Numbered from the stretch's first letter, positions 32,289 to 41,582 are shown. The stretch is 46,752 bases of DNA from Sutterella sp. (GCF_030539355.1 NZ_JAUNSF010000014.1:1-46752); one strand, 5' to 3'. Notes: generated by a model from the sequence alone, not told the origin. Numbers and translations are program-made.

Positions 32289-33470
32289 ATGGGCACGCAT
32301 CAACAGAATTCCGCGCTCGAGAATCACGGCGTCATCTGGCTCGCCGGCGAGGCGAGCGGCGACTACATCGCGAGCCTCGCGCTCGACGAGGTTTCAAAGC
32401 GCTTCGACGGCGCCCCGCAGTACGGCGTGGGCGGCTCGCGCATGCGCGAGAAGGGTTTCCACGCCTGGCACGACATCCGCGAGCTTTCCGTGCGCGGCTA
32501 CGTCGAGGTGATCGCGCACCTGCCGCGCCTCATCCGCCTGCGCAACGATCTCGTGCAGCGCTTCGCCGCCTCGAGCCCCCGCGTGTTCGTCGGCGTCGAC
32601 GCCCCGGACTTCAACCTCGGCATCGAGCAGCAGCTGCGCCGCCGCGGCATCCCGACCGTTCACTACGTGAGCCCCTCGATCTGGGCCTGGCGCCCCGAGC
32701 GCATCCACCAGATCCGCCGCTCCGTCGATCACATGCTCCTCGTCTTCCCGTTCGAGCAGGCGATCTACCGTCGCGCCGGCATTGACGCGACCTACGTCGG
32801 TCACCCGCTCGCGAGCGTCATTCCGATGGAGCCGGACCGCGAGGCCGCCCGCCGCGACTACGGCCTCGGCGAGGACTCGCTCCCGGTCGTCACCGTGATG
32901 CCGGGCTCCCGTCTTGACGAGGTCAAGGGCTGCGCCCCGGCCTTCTTCGGCGCCGTCGAGAAGCTCCTGCACCGCATGGGCGACATGCACGTCCTCATCC
33001 CCGCCGCCGACGAGCAGGCCCGCGAGAGGATCATCTTCATCGCCGGTCAGTACGCCCGCCTCGCGCAGCGCATGATCGTGCGCATCGGCGAGAGCCACCG
33101 CATGATCGAGGCCGCCGACGCGGTGCTCGTCGCCTCCGGCACGGCGACCCTCGAGGCCGCGCTCTACAAGAAGCCGATGGTCGTCGGCTACAGCATGCCC
33201 GCCCTCACCGGCGTGCTCATGCAGAAGAAGGGCCTCGTGCGCCATGTGTCGCTCCCCAACATCCTGATGGGCGAGAACGTCGTTCCCGAGTTCCTGCAGT
33301 ACTACTGCCGTGCGGACCAGATCTCCTGGGCCCTTGAGGAGGCGCTCACGAACGAGGCGAAGAAGAAGGAGCTCGCCGAGCGCTTCTCCGCCCTGCACGA
33401 GACGCTGCGCGCCGACACGGCCTCGCTCGTCGCCGAGGTGCTCGCGTCGCGTGCGCTCCGCCGCTGGTAA
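32289..33470 (+). CDS. lpxB: lipid-A-disaccharide synthase
   Basis: LpxB, 393 aa, joins two acylated glucosamine units to form the lipid A disaccharide (GT19 family). GEASGD near the start, GVDAPDFN, SPSIWAWRPERI, MPGSRLDEV and SGTATLEAAL are all characteristic. It lies 88 nt after lpxA with GGAGA upstream of the ATG. Confidence 0.96.
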   Translation: MGTHQQNSALENHGVIWLAGEASGDYIASLALDEVSKRFDGAPQYGVGGSRMREKGFHAWHDIRELSVRGYVEVIAHLPRLIRLRNDLVQRFAASSPRVFVGVDAPDFNLGIEQQLRRRGIPTVHYVSPSIWAWRPERIHQIRRSVDHMLLVFPFEQAIYRRAGIDATYVGHPLASVIPMEPDREAARRDYGLGEDSLPVVTVMPGSRLDEVKGCAPAFFGAVEKLLHRMGDMHVLIPAADEQARERIIFIAGQYARLAQRMIVRIGESHRMIEAADAVLVASGTATLEAALYKKPMVVGYSMPALTGVLMQKKGLVRHVSLPNILMGENVVPEFLQYYCRADQISWALEEALTNEAKKKELAERFSALHETLRADTASLVAEVLASRALRRW

Positions 33471-33522
33471 TCCTTTTCCTCCCCGCGTCCCCCGGGCTCT
33501 CAGGTCCGGGTGAGCGGAGAAG

Positions 33523-33567
33523 AGGCGCGGTGTCCGTTTTCCCGGGCTGCCGCGCCTTTCAATTTTC
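33523..33567 (+). terminator. terminator after lpxB
   Basis: AGGCGCGG (33523-33530) pairs perfectly with CCGCGCCT (33550-33557) and is followed by TTCAATTTT. It lies between lpxB and rnhB, so rnhB may have a separate or reduced transcript. Confidence 0.6.
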
Positions 33568-33591
33568 TGCATCCCCGGTTTCCGTCTTTCC

Positions 33592-34281
33592 ATGCCGCGC
33601 CGCCCGTCCCCGAAACACACGAAATCCGCGTCCTCCGATCCGTTCGCCGGAAGTCTCTTCCTCGCCGACGGCCTCTCCGGGTTTCCGCTTCTCACCGCCG
33701 GCGTCGACGAGGCCGGACGCGGTCCTCTCGCCGGTCCCGTCACGGCCGCCGCGGTGATCCTTGATCCGGAGCGCCCGATCGAGGGCCTCGCCGACTCGAA
33801 GAAGCTCTCGGCGAAGCGCCGCGAGGAACTCGCGCCTCTGATCCGCGAGCGTGCGCTCGCCTGGGGCATCGGCTGGGCCTCGGTCGAGGAGATCGACCGC
33901 GTCAACATCCTTGAGGCGACGTTTCTCGCAATGGAGCGGGCGCTCGAGGCGCTCGAGACCTCGTCGGGCAGGGCGCCCGAGTTCATCGTGATCGACGGCA
34001 ACCGGGCGCCCCATCATCTCAAGGCTCCCTTCGAGACGATCGTGAAGGGCGACGCGCTCGTGCCGGCGATCTCCGCAGCTTCGATTCTCGCGAAGACCGC
34101 GCGAGACGCGCTCATGGCCGAGCTCGACGGCGAGTACCCCGGCTACGGGTTCGCGGTCCATGCGGGCTACGGCACGAAGGCGCATCTCGAGGCCATCGCG
34201 CGCCTCGGGCCCTCGCCGGTGCACCGCAGGAGCTTCGAGCCCGTGAAGTCCATGTTTGCGTCCGAGGGCAAAACGCACTAG
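33592..34281 (+). CDS. rnhB: ribonuclease HII
   Basis: Ribonuclease HII, 229 aa, removes ribonucleotides from DNA and RNA-DNA hybrids. The first motif is [14 protein letters not shown]; acidic residues recur in VIDGN and ILAKTARD. An N-terminal extension of about 35 residues precedes the catalytic core and is basic then hydrophobic. No Shine-Dalgarno is clear before the ATG. A start at a later position is not obvious, so the extension may be real. Confidence 0.93.
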   Translation: MPRRPSPKHTKSASSDPFAGSLFLADGLSGFPLLTAGVDEAGRGPLAGPVTAAAVILDPERPIEGLADSKKLSAKRREELAPLIRERALAWGIGWASVEEIDRVNILEATFLAMERALEALETSSGRAPEFIVIDGNRAPHHLKAPFETIVKGDALVPAISAASILAKTARDALMAELDGEYPGYGFAVHAGYGTKAHLEAIARLGPSPVHRRSFEPVKSMFASEGKTH

Positions 34282-34368
34282 GCTTCAGAAACCCGTCGGA
34301 CAAGAAGAAAGAACAGAACCCCGAGGCGCCCTAAGAAAGGTGCCCGCAGCACATCCCAGGACGTTCTC

Positions 34369-35202
34369 ATGAGTCATCTCTACATTGAAAGCGACGCCAA
34401 TCCGCGTGTGAAGCGCTGGAAGAAGCTTGCGACCGAACTCCGTGCCGTCCGCCGCGAGGGCGCGGCTCTGCTCGAGGGCATTCATCTCCTGCAGACGGTC
34501 GCCGAGCATCCGGAGGTCCGCGTGCACGCCGTCATGCTCTGCTCGGGCGCCGTGACCGAGGAGGCCGTGGATCTGGCCGAGACCGTGTCGGCCGAGCGCA
34601 AGGCGCCGGCCTTCCTCCTCGCCGACAGGATCTACTCGCAGATATCGCCCGTCGAGAACGGCGTCGGCGTGATGTGCGAGATCGAGATTCCCGTGCCCGC
34701 ATCCGAGGATGACTGGGCCTGGGAGGATGCGCTCTACCTTGACGGCGTCCAGGACGCGGGCAACGTGGGAACGATGATCCGCACGGCCGCCGCGTCGGGC
34801 GTGAAGGCCGTCATCGCCGGCCCCGGCACCGCCGGGTTCTGGACCCCGCGCGTGCTGCGCGCGGCCATGGGCGCGCACTTCTCCGTGCACCTGATCGAGG
34901 GGATGAATCTGAGGAAATTCCGTGAGGCATACCGCGGGCGGCTGCTCGCCGCCGACGCGCGAGGGGGCTCGAACCTCTTCGAGGCCCCGGACTACACCTC
35001 CGCCGGCCCCGTCTGCTGGATGATGGGCGCGGAGGGCCCCGGTCTTTCGGCTGATGCGCTCGCAGTGTCCGATGAACGATACTGGATACCGATTTCGCCG
35101 GGCGTCGAATCGCTCAACGTCGGCGCCGCCGCGGCCGTCTGTCTCTTTGACTCGAGCCGCCGCCGCGCGCTGCGCAAAGGGACGTCTCCGGCGGCAGAAT
35201 AA
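34369..35202 (+). CDS. TrmH/SpoU-family RNA methyltransferase
   Basis: SPOUT methyltransferase of 277 aa that transfers a methyl group from S-adenosylmethionine to a ribose in tRNA or rRNA. The N-terminal substrate-binding domain (about 1-105) has the NPRVKRWKKL start. The knotted C-terminal domain contains the three family motifs: DGVQDAGNVGTMIRTA, CWMMGAEGPGLS and IPISPGVESLNVGAAAAV. The exact RNA target cannot be told. It follows rnhB by 87 nt, a common arrangement next to the lpx cluster. Confidence 0.92.
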   Translation: MSHLYIESDANPRVKRWKKLATELRAVRREGAALLEGIHLLQTVAEHPEVRVHAVMLCSGAVTEEAVDLAETVSAERKAPAFLLADRIYSQISPVENGVGVMCEIEIPVPASEDDWAWEDALYLDGVQDAGNVGTMIRTAAASGVKAVIAGPGTAGFWTPRVLRAAMGAHFSVHLIEGMNLRKFREAYRGRLLAADARGGSNLFEAPDYTSAGPVCWMMGAEGPGLSADALAVSDERYWIPISPGVESLNVGAAAAVCLFDSSRRRALRKGTSPAAE

Positions 35203-35324
35203 TTTTCCGCACTCACAAACCCGGCTCCCGGGCGGATTCCTTTTCGCACTTGCGGCTCCCTGACGAGCCGAAAGGGAATGCGCCGGGGAGGGAACATCTC
35301 AATTTTTCTGAGAGGCATTTCTCC

Positions 35325-36491
35325 ATGCTTAATTTCTCCTATCAGAATTCCACCCGTCTCGTCTTCGGCCGTGACGCCGAGCTTTCCGTGGGCAAGACAG
35401 CCCTGGATGTTCTCGGTGCGCCGGGCAAGGTGCTCGTCATCTACGGCGGCGGCTCCGCGGTCCGCACCGGCATTCTCGGCGCCGTCGAGAAGAGCCTCGA
35501 GGAGGCGGGCTTCACCGTCCTCGACAAGGGCGGCGTCCAGCCGAATCCCCGCATGGGCTTCATCCGCGAGACGATCGACTGGATCCGTGACCAGGGCGTC
35601 AAGGCTGTCGTCGCCGTCGGCGGCGGTTCCGTGATCGACACCGCCAAGGCCGTCGCCATGGGCCTTGAGTACGAGGGTGACTGCTGGGACTTCTTCGAAG
35701 GCAAGGCCAAGCCCGTCAAGGCCGCCCCCGTCTTCGCCGTCCTCACGATTCCCGCCGCGGGCTCCGAGCAGTCGATCCGCTGCGTGATCACGCACCACGG
35801 CACGAAGGCCGGCATCGGCGTCGAGTGCATCCGCCCGAAGGCCGCCTTCATCAACCCCGAGCGCTTCTTCACGCTCCCGCCCGTGCAGGTGAGCGCGGGT
35901 GTGCTCGACATGTTCTCGCACATCCTCGAGCGCTACTTCTCGAACACCACGAACACGGCCTACACCGACGGCCAGGCCGAGGCGGCCCTGCGCACGATCA
36001 TCGAGTTCGGCCCGAAGGTGCTTGCCGACGTGAAGGACTATGACTCCTGGTGCCAGATCGGCCTCGCGGGCTCCTACGCCCACAACGGCTACTTCGGTCT
36101 CGGCCGCGAGGAGGACTGGGCCTGCCACGCGATCGAGCACGAGATCTCGGGCTGGAACGAGAACATCACCCACGGCTGCGGTCTCGCCGTCGTGATCCCG
36201 GCTTGGATGCGCTATGTCTCGAAGTTCGCCCCGGCCCGCTTCGTCACCTTCGCCGTCAACGTGATGGGAGTCGCCCCGCAGGCTGACGAGAAGGCCACGA
36301 TCGAGCTCGGCATCGCGAAGTTCGTCGGCTGGATCCAGGCGCTCAAGCTCCCGACCACGCTTGAGGCCCTCGGCGCCGCCGACTGCCCGATCGAGTCCCT
36401 CGCCCACCACTGCTGCCGCAACGGCACGGTCGGTCATCTCAAGGCGCTCGACGCCGACGATGTCGAGGCGATCCTCACGGGTGCCCGCTGA
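35325..36491 (+). CDS. iron-containing alcohol dehydrogenase
   Basis: Group III alcohol dehydrogenase related to YqhD/butanol dehydrogenase, 388 aa from ATG 35325, which has GAGAGG 9 nt upstream; the frame stays open from 35250. The cofactor loop is VIYGGGSAVRTG with GGGSVIDTAKA. Metal ligands are expected in the FSHILERYF and HAIEHEISG/ITHGCGL segments, whose His residues fit. It probably reduces aldehydes with NADPH. Its place beside the methyltransferase has no evident link. Confidence 0.9.
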   Translation: MLNFSYQNSTRLVFGRDAELSVGKTALDVLGAPGKVLVIYGGGSAVRTGILGAVEKSLEEAGFTVLDKGGVQPNPRMGFIRETIDWIRDQGVKAVVAVGGGSVIDTAKAVAMGLEYEGDCWDFFEGKAKPVKAAPVFAVLTIPAAGSEQSIRCVITHHGTKAGIGVECIRPKAAFINPERFFTLPPVQVSAGVLDMFSHILERYFSNTTNTAYTDGQAEAALRTIIEFGPKVLADVKDYDSWCQIGLAGSYAHNGYFGLGREEDWACHAIEHEISGWNENITHGCGLAVVIPAWMRYVSKFAPARFVTFAVNVMGVAPQADEKATIELGIAKFVGWIQALKLPTTLEALGAADCPIESLAHHCCRNGTVGHLKALDADDVEAILTGAR

Positions 36492-36512
36492 TCGCTGAAG
36501 GAACCAAGCGCC

Positions 36513-36812
36513 ATGCCTCAGAAGCCTGCCAGAGGCGCCCGCCGGGCGCCGTCCGCTCCCCAGCATCCCGGCGAGGTGCTCGCCGCGATCCTCGCCGACA
36601 CGCCTCCCGCGCTCGCCGCGAAGTGGTTCGCCCTTGACGAGGCGTCCCTCGGGAAGGTGCTCGCCGGTGCCGCACCCTTGACGCCCGAGATGGCCGCCAC
36701 GGCCGGCACGATCTTCGGCACGGGCGCCGCGCCGTGGATCGAGATGCAGTCCGCCTGGGACGAGTGGCAGGCGGCAGAGGCCGCCCGCAGAGCGGCGAAG
36801 GCCGCGAAGTAA
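36513..36812 (+). CDS. orphan HigA/VapI-like helix-turn-helix protein
   Basis: Small protein of 99 aa resembling the XRE-type HigA/VapI antitoxin fold: HPGEVLAAILADTPP, a helix-turn-helix whose recognition part reads DEASLGKVLAGAAPLTPEMA, and a C-terminal PWIEMQSAWDEWQA matching FW-NLQ-YD-W in the family. The usual GVSRQTLS helix is changed to LDEASLGK. No toxin gene of HigB type lies beside it. It is 21 nt after the alcohol dehydrogenase and may be a repurposed regulator. Confidence 0.7.
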   Translation: MPQKPARGARRAPSAPQHPGEVLAAILADTPPALAAKWFALDEASLGKVLAGAAPLTPEMAATAGTIFGTGAAPWIEMQSAWDEWQAAEAARRAAKAAK

Positions 36813-36835
36813 GGTCCTGAAGGCGCACGGACGAG

Positions 36836-36867
36836 AAGAGGGAGGCCCCGCGAAAGGCCTCCCTCTT
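36836..36867 (+). terminator. strong terminator after HigA-like gene
   Basis: A perfect 12-bp stem AAGAGGGAGGCC (36836-36847) pairs with 36856-36867 around an 8-nt loop, followed by TTCCTTT. It lies between convergent genes and probably ends both. Confidence 0.8.
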
Positions 36868-36897
36868 TTCCTTTGACGGTTTCCCGGTCGCGCCTGA

Positions 36898-37329
36898 TCA
36901 GCGCTTGAGGAGATCGGTGATCGTCAGGTTGAGGATGGGCGACGAGCGGCGCGAAAGCTCCTCGGTGACAAGCTTCTGCGCGAGCGAGAGGAGCGTGTTC
37001 TCGAGGCCCTTCTTCGGGTCCTTGAGCAGGAGCTGCATCGATTCCTTCGGGCAGCTCTTCATCACGACGCGCGTGAGCGTCGACTGCGCCTTCTGCTCGA
37101 CGCTCTTGCGCTTGCTGTCGGAGATGGCCGTGATGCTCTTCGCGGCCTCGGTCTTTCCGATCGTCACGAACGCCCACTGCACGAACACGTCGCGGTCGGT
37201 GCCCGAGGTGTTCTTGTAGAGACAGTCGGCGAGCGCCTCGGCGGGCTCGGCGGCGGACACGGGCAGGGCGGCGGGAAGAAGGAGCGCGGCGAGCGCTGCG
37301 GCGGCAAGCTTGCGGGTCATTGGAGTCAT
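36898..37329 (-). CDS. small secreted protein, unknown
   Basis: Protein of 143 aa from ATG 37329, or 140 aa from ATG 37320; AAGGAA lies upstream of both and neither spacing is ideal. A Sec signal (LAAAALAALLLPAALPVSAAEP) is clear. The mature part is small and mostly helical with two Cys (ADCLYK and KSCPKE) that could form a disulfide. I do not recognise a family. It is divergent from tadA and ends at the shared terminator. Confidence 0.75.
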   Translation of the reverse strand: MTPMTRKLAAAALAALLLPAALPVSAAEPAEALADCLYKNTSGTDRDVFVQWAFVTIGKTEAAKSITAISDSKRKSVEQKAQSTLTRVVMKSCPKESMQLLLKDPKKGLENTLLSLAQKLVTEELSRRSSPILNLTITDLLKR

Positions 37330-37495
37330 CGTTCCTTGGAAAAGGTGTGGAAAGTACGATTCTGAAAGTATAGGAACGCCACCGGACGGCTGAGGAGGCG
37401 GGCGAAGCGCTTCGATACAATTCGACGGGTCCGTCATCAGGCCCGCGGCTCTTGCCGACGGACTTCCGGAAAAGCAGGAATTCAAGGATTTTTCA

Positions 37496-38422
37496 ATGAC
37501 CTACGTCCCGTGTGACTACTCGCTCGCAGACATCGGGCGCTTCACCGAGCTCTCGATTCGCCGCGGGATTCCGCTCGCGAACCTCGTCGCGGCCGAGCCC
37601 CGCGACAGGCGGCTCGTGGCCGGGGCGGCGCTTCTTCCGACCGCGGGACGCCGGCTCACGGAAGAGGAGCTTCGGCAGGCATTCGCTGATTTTCTCGCGG
37701 GTGCGGCCGACTGGCTCGTGAGCGCCCCGGATGAATTGAAGGAAATCTGCCTCGCCGAGGGGCTTCTTGAGCGCACGGGGGGCGGGTATGCCAATCATCT
37801 TGAGCCGCTCCCCGGCGTGACGATGCGGCGGCTCCTCGACGAGCTCGAGGCTGCCCGCACGATCCTCGCCGAGCGGCGCGCGAGGATGCGCGAGTCGCTC
37901 CAGGCGAGGAACCGCACGGTGAACGCGGCCCCCTCGCCCGCGGCCGACCCCGAGGCCGACCGCCGCTTCATGCGCGAGGCGCTCCGGGAGGCGCAGGCGG
38001 CCTTCGAGGCGGGCGAGGTGCCCGTCGGCGCCGTCGTCGTGAAGGAGGGCGAGATTGTCGCGCGCGGCGCCAACGAGACGCTGCGCACGGGCGACCCCAC
38101 GGCGCACGCGGAGGTGGTGGCCATCAGGCGTGCCGCCCGGGCGCTCTGCAACCACCGGATCGGCGGAACGACGCTCTACGTGACGCTCGAGCCCTGCCCG
38201 ATGTGCGCGGGCGCGATCGCCGAGGCGCGCTGCGCGAGGATCGTCTACGGCGCGCCGGACGCGCGCCGCGGGGCGCTCGAGGGGGCGCTGAGGCTCTTTG
38301 ACATCCCGGGCGTCAACCATCGCCCGGTGATCACGGGCGGCGTGCTCGCCGAGGAAGGGGCGAAGCTTGTGAAGACATTTTTCGAGGGGCGCCGCTCGGC
38401 GGCCCGGGAGGAGGACGAATGA
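37496..38422 (+). CDS. tadA: tRNA adenosine deaminase with N-terminal domain
   Basis: TadA converts A34 to inosine in tRNA-Arg(ACG) and needs zinc. The deaminase core occupies residues about 155-300 with HAEVVAI and PCPMCAGAI zinc motifs. Normal TadA is about 150-170 aa; this one is 308 aa. The first roughly 150 residues are extra. The region RRLTEEELRQAFADFL to ERTGGGYANHL looks like the small DUF2087 helical domain. A Lys/Arg-rich linker joins the two. A TACAAT -10-like element lies upstream at about 37417. The stop overlaps the next gene (ATGA). Confidence 0.88.
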   Translation: MTYVPCDYSLADIGRFTELSIRRGIPLANLVAAEPRDRRLVAGAALLPTAGRRLTEEELRQAFADFLAGAADWLVSAPDELKEICLAEGLLERTGGGYANHLEPLPGVTMRRLLDELEAARTILAERRARMRESLQARNRTVNAAPSPAADPEADRRFMREALREAQAAFEAGEVPVGAVVVKEGEIVARGANETLRTGDPTAHAEVVAIRRAARALCNHRIGGTTLYVTLEPCPMCAGAIAEARCARIVYGAPDARRGALEGALRLFDIPGVNHRPVITGGVLAEEGAKLVKTFFEGRRSAAREEDE

Positions 38423-38655
38423 CAGAGGTGGATCGGGACGTCGGCAGGCTGCGCGAGCATGCCGCGGAGATTCTCACCGGGACCCCGGACGCGCGGTGGC
38501 GCTGGCGCGTGGCCTGCGTGAAGATGCTCCTCGGGGGCGTTCCGCTTGCCGTGCTCGCCGATGCGACGGGGGAGACCCAGGCGACGCTGCGCGCCTGGGC
38601 GCTCCGGGCCTGCGCGAAGGGGCTCGAGGCGCTGCGCGAGACGGACGGAAAGTGA
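38419..38655 (+). CDS. small helix-turn-helix protein
   Basis: A 78-aa frame translationally coupled to tadA. The segment WRWRVACVKMLLGGVPLAVLADATGETQATLRAWA (spanning residues about 27-61) reads like a helix-turn-helix of the kind at the N-terminus of transposases or Trp-repressor-type proteins. It could be a small regulator or a domain remnant. It lies 35 nt before the LD-carboxypeptidase start. Confidence 0.6.
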   Translation: MTEVDRDVGRLREHAAEILTGTPDARWRWRVACVKMLLGGVPLAVLADATGETQATLRAWALRACAKGLEALRETDGK

Positions 38656-38690
38656 GATTTCCGAAGAGAATCATTGAGGAAGAGAAGACA

Positions 38691-39647
38691 ATGAATGCCG
38701 GTGACGATGTTTTCCGCGGCCGCAGGATCGTGATTCCCGCGCCCTCACACCAGGTGATCACGAGGACGGGTGAAATTGACCATGCGCGCCGGGAGCGGGG
38801 ACTCCGCGGGCTGAGAAGCCTCGGCATGATTCCGGTCATGATGGGCGGGGCCTTCGAATGCATGGGGCGGCTCGCCGGCGATGACGAACGCCGCGCGGCG
38901 GACTTCGAGCAGGCGCTTCTCTCGAGGGAAGCCGATCTCGTGATGGCGTTCCGCGGCGGATACGGCATGACGCGTGTGCTGCCGCTCCTTGACTGGGAGC
39001 GGATCGGGCGGGCGACGCTTCCCATGGTGGGGTACTCCGACTTCACGGCCTTCAATCTCGCGCTCCTCGCGAAGACCGGGCGCCCCTCGTGGCACGGCCC
39101 GATGCTGATGAGCTTCGAGCGCCTCGATCCCTTCATGGTCAAGCGGTTCGGCGTGGTGTTCGGCGCCGATCCGGGGTCGCTCGAGTGGGAGGGCGAGGCC
39201 GGACTCATCGGGAGCGGCACCGCGGGCAGGTTCACGGGGACGCTCTGGGGCGGCAACCTCTGCCTCATCGAGAGTCTCGTCGGCACGCGCTGGTTCCCTT
39301 CCGACGCGGTCGAGGGCGGCATTCTCTTCCTCGAGGACGTGGACGAGGCCGCGTACCGCGTCGAGCGCATGCTGCTCACGCTCCTCGAAGCCGGAATTCT
39401 TGAGAAGCAGAAGGCGATTCTGATCGGCAGCTTCACGGGCGCCGACGACGCGTGGCGCTTCGAGGGCGACTACACCGTCGCCTCGGTGCTCGGGACCATC
39501 AGGAGGCGCCTGCCCGCCCGGATTCCGATGGTGACGGGCTTCCCCTTCGGGCATGTTCCGCCGCAGGCCACTCTTCCCGTGGGCGTCCCCGCGGAGCTTG
39601 AGCTCTCGGGCACGCACGCCGCGCTCGCCTTCGGAGGTCTCCGATGA
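38691..39647 (+). CDS. LD-carboxypeptidase (peptidase S66)
   Basis: S66-family LD-carboxypeptidase, 318 aa, that trims the terminal D-Ala from murein tetrapeptides in recycling. The start at 38691 has GAGGA 8 nt upstream; an earlier in-frame ATG at 38496 lies inside the previous gene. The catalytic Ser is in VGYSDFTA, Glu in LFLEDVDE and His in GHVPPQATLPVG. The RGGYGMTRVLPLLDW motif is typical. It overlaps the downstream kinase start by 4 nt. Confidence 0.92.
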   Translation: MNAGDDVFRGRRIVIPAPSHQVITRTGEIDHARRERGLRGLRSLGMIPVMMGGAFECMGRLAGDDERRAADFEQALLSREADLVMAFRGGYGMTRVLPLLDWERIGRATLPMVGYSDFTAFNLALLAKTGRPSWHGPMLMSFERLDPFMVKRFGVVFGADPGSLEWEGEAGLIGSGTAGRFTGTLWGGNLCLIESLVGTRWFPSDAVEGGILFLEDVDEAAYRVERMLLTLLEAGILEKQKAILIGSFTGADDAWRFEGDYTVASVLGTIRRRLPARIPMVTGFPFGHVPPQATLPVGVPAELELSGTHAALAFGGLR

Positions 39648-41548
39648 GTTCCTCGCGCCGCTCGATCTTTCGCTTTCTGAGAAGGTTCCTCTCGCTTCCG
39701 GCCTCGCGGAGCATCACCGCGCACACGCTCGCGAAGCTCTTTCTCACGTCGCTGAGGCTCTATCCCGTCGCGATCGCCGCGCAGTTCATCGGCATGGCGA
39801 GCATGACGGCGGCCTTCTGGACGAGCGGCGTCTCGCGCATCGCGCTCGTGGTCTGGGGCGTCTTCGGACTTGTCGAGCTCTGGTTCTCGCTTGTCTTCGT
39901 GCGCAGCTTCTGGCGCGACACGAGGCGCGCCGAGCGCATCCGTCTCTGGATCCGTCGCTGGACGATCCTCGCCTCCTGCGCGGGCATCATCTGGGGCACG
40001 GCGGGCGTCATGCTCGTCATTCCGCATCCGGGTCTGCTGCAGGTGCTCGTCGTCGCCATCATCGTGGCGGTGACCTTCGCGAGCTGGCCCGTCTACTCGT
40101 GCTGGATGCCGTCGCTCGCCGCGTTCTCGCTCCTCTCGCTCGCCCCGGTGACGATCACCGTGGCCGTGCAGTACGGCGTGAGCCAGACGATGATGGCGCT
40201 GATCGGCATCATTCTGCTCGGCTTCGTGCTCTACTCGGGCCGGCGCCTGAATGAGATCCTCCTTTCGACGATCCTCTCGGACGATCAGAACCAGCGCCTC
40301 GTGCAGCGCCTCAAGGTCGAGGTGACGCGCACCGAGAACGCCCGCCGCGCGACCGAGCTCGAGAGCGCCCGCCGGGCGCAGTTCTTCGCTGCGGCGAACC
40401 ATGACATCCGCCAGCCCCTGCAGGCGATGGGCATCTTCCTCGACATCCTCAAGCGCCGCGCGACGCCCCAGACGGCGCCCGTGATCGAGCAGATCTCGCA
40501 GACCTCGAAGACGATCTCGACGCTTGTCGAGCAGGTGCTTGAGGTCTCGCGCATGGAGTTCGGGCGCCTCGAGCTTCATCCCGAGGTGATCACGATCCCC
40601 GAGCTCTTCTCCGGGCTCGCCCGCGACTTCGTGCCGCTCGCGCGGAAGAAGGGGCTTGAGCTCCGCATCCAGCCGATACCCGCGGCCGTCATGACCGACC
40701 GTCTGATGATCCGCCGGGCGCTGCAGAACCTCATCAGCAACGCCATCCACTACACCGACCGCCCGGGCGCGGAGATCGTGCTCGCGGCGAGGCGCGTGGG
40801 CAACCACAAGGTGACGCTCGGCGTCTATGACGCCGGCCCTGGTCTCACCGGCGAGGAGCGCGGGAAGATCTTCGACACCTTCTACCGCGGCAAGGCGGGA
40901 AAGCGCCAGCCGGGCGAGGGCTTCGGCCTCGGTCTCTCGATCGTCAAGGGCATCTGCCGTCAGCTCGGCATCCAGCTCACCGTGGGTTCCCGCCCCGGGC
41001 GCGGCTCGGTCTTCCGCCTCGTGCTCGACTTGGTCGAGACCGAACAGGTCCAGGTGCTTGAGAGCAAGCCCGAGGGCGACGCCCCGGTCGACCGGTTCGA
41101 GGGCGCCATCGCGCTCCTCGAGGACAATCCCTTCGTGGGCGAGGCACTCTCTGCGACGCTCACGAGCTGGGGCGCCACGGTCGTGAAGGCCGAGGCCTGG
41201 AGCGAGGAATTCCTCGAGCGCGCCCGCGAGGCGCGCGCGGAGAAGGGCAGGCTCGTGCTCCTCAGCGACTTCAACCTCGGCGACGGCGAGCTCACGGGTC
41301 TCGCCGCGGCGGGCCGCCTCGAGGCCGGGCTCGGCGACCGCGTGCCCACAGTGCTCCTCACGGCCGTCGCGACGGACCTGATCGAAGCCGAGTGGCGCCG
41401 CATGAAGGAGGCGGGCGAATCGGTGCCGGCCGAGATGCCGGTGATCCTGCAGAAGCCCGCGTCCGACAAGGCGCTCTCGGCCGCGATCGCCGGGGTCGCC
41501 TCCCGCTCGGGTCCCGTCTCAATGCTTCAGGGTCGCACCGAAGGATGA
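39644..41548 (+). CDS. hybrid sensor kinase with C-terminal receiver
   Basis: Hybrid histidine kinase of 634 aa. About six membrane segments occupy residues 25-205 with no large periplasmic domain, followed by a coiled coil. The H-box has H253 (AANHDIRQPLQAMG), typical of kinases paired with NarL-type regulators. The N-box is ALQNLISNAIHYT, G1 is YDAGPGLTG and G2 is GFGLGLSIVKG. The receiver (about 485-630) has D542 in LSDFNLGDGE. The signal is unknown, possibly in the membrane. It is cotranslated with the LD-carboxypeptidase and converges on a NarL-type regulator that is the probable partner. Confidence 0.92.
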   Translation: MSSSRRSIFRFLRRFLSLPASRSITAHTLAKLFLTSLRLYPVAIAAQFIGMASMTAAFWTSGVSRIALVVWGVFGLVELWFSLVFVRSFWRDTRRAERIRLWIRRWTILASCAGIIWGTAGVMLVIPHPGLLQVLVVAIIVAVTFASWPVYSCWMPSLAAFSLLSLAPVTITVAVQYGVSQTMMALIGIILLGFVLYSGRRLNEILLSTILSDDQNQRLVQRLKVEVTRTENARRATELESARRAQFFAAANHDIRQPLQAMGIFLDILKRRATPQTAPVIEQISQTSKTISTLVEQVLEVSRMEFGRLELHPEVITIPELFSGLARDFVPLARKKGLELRIQPIPAAVMTDRLMIRRALQNLISNAIHYTDRPGAEIVLAARRVGNHKVTLGVYDAGPGLTGEERGKIFDTFYRGKAGKRQPGEGFGLGLSIVKGICRQLGIQLTVGSRPGRGSVFRLVLDLVETEQVQVLESKPEGDAPVDRFEGAIALLEDNPFVGEALSATLTSWGATVVKAEAWSEEFLERAREARAEKGRLVLLSDFNLGDGELTGLAAAGRLEAGLGDRVPTVLLTAVATDLIEAEWRRMKEAGESVPAEMPVILQKPASDKALSAAIAGVASRSGPVSMLQGRTEG

Positions 41549-41551
41549 CGA

Positions 41552-41582
41552 AACGCCCGCGGCCTTCAGGCTCACGGGCGTT
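41552..41582. terminator. hairpin between convergent kinase and regulator
   Basis: AACGCCCG (41552-41559) pairs with CGGGCGTT (41575-41582), short T tracts on both sides. It likely serves both convergent genes. Confidence 0.55.

Noticed and set aside
34992..36566. 524-aa minus-strand open frame over the alcohol dehydrogenase
   Set aside because: Antisense of a clear dehydrogenase, no recognisable domain.
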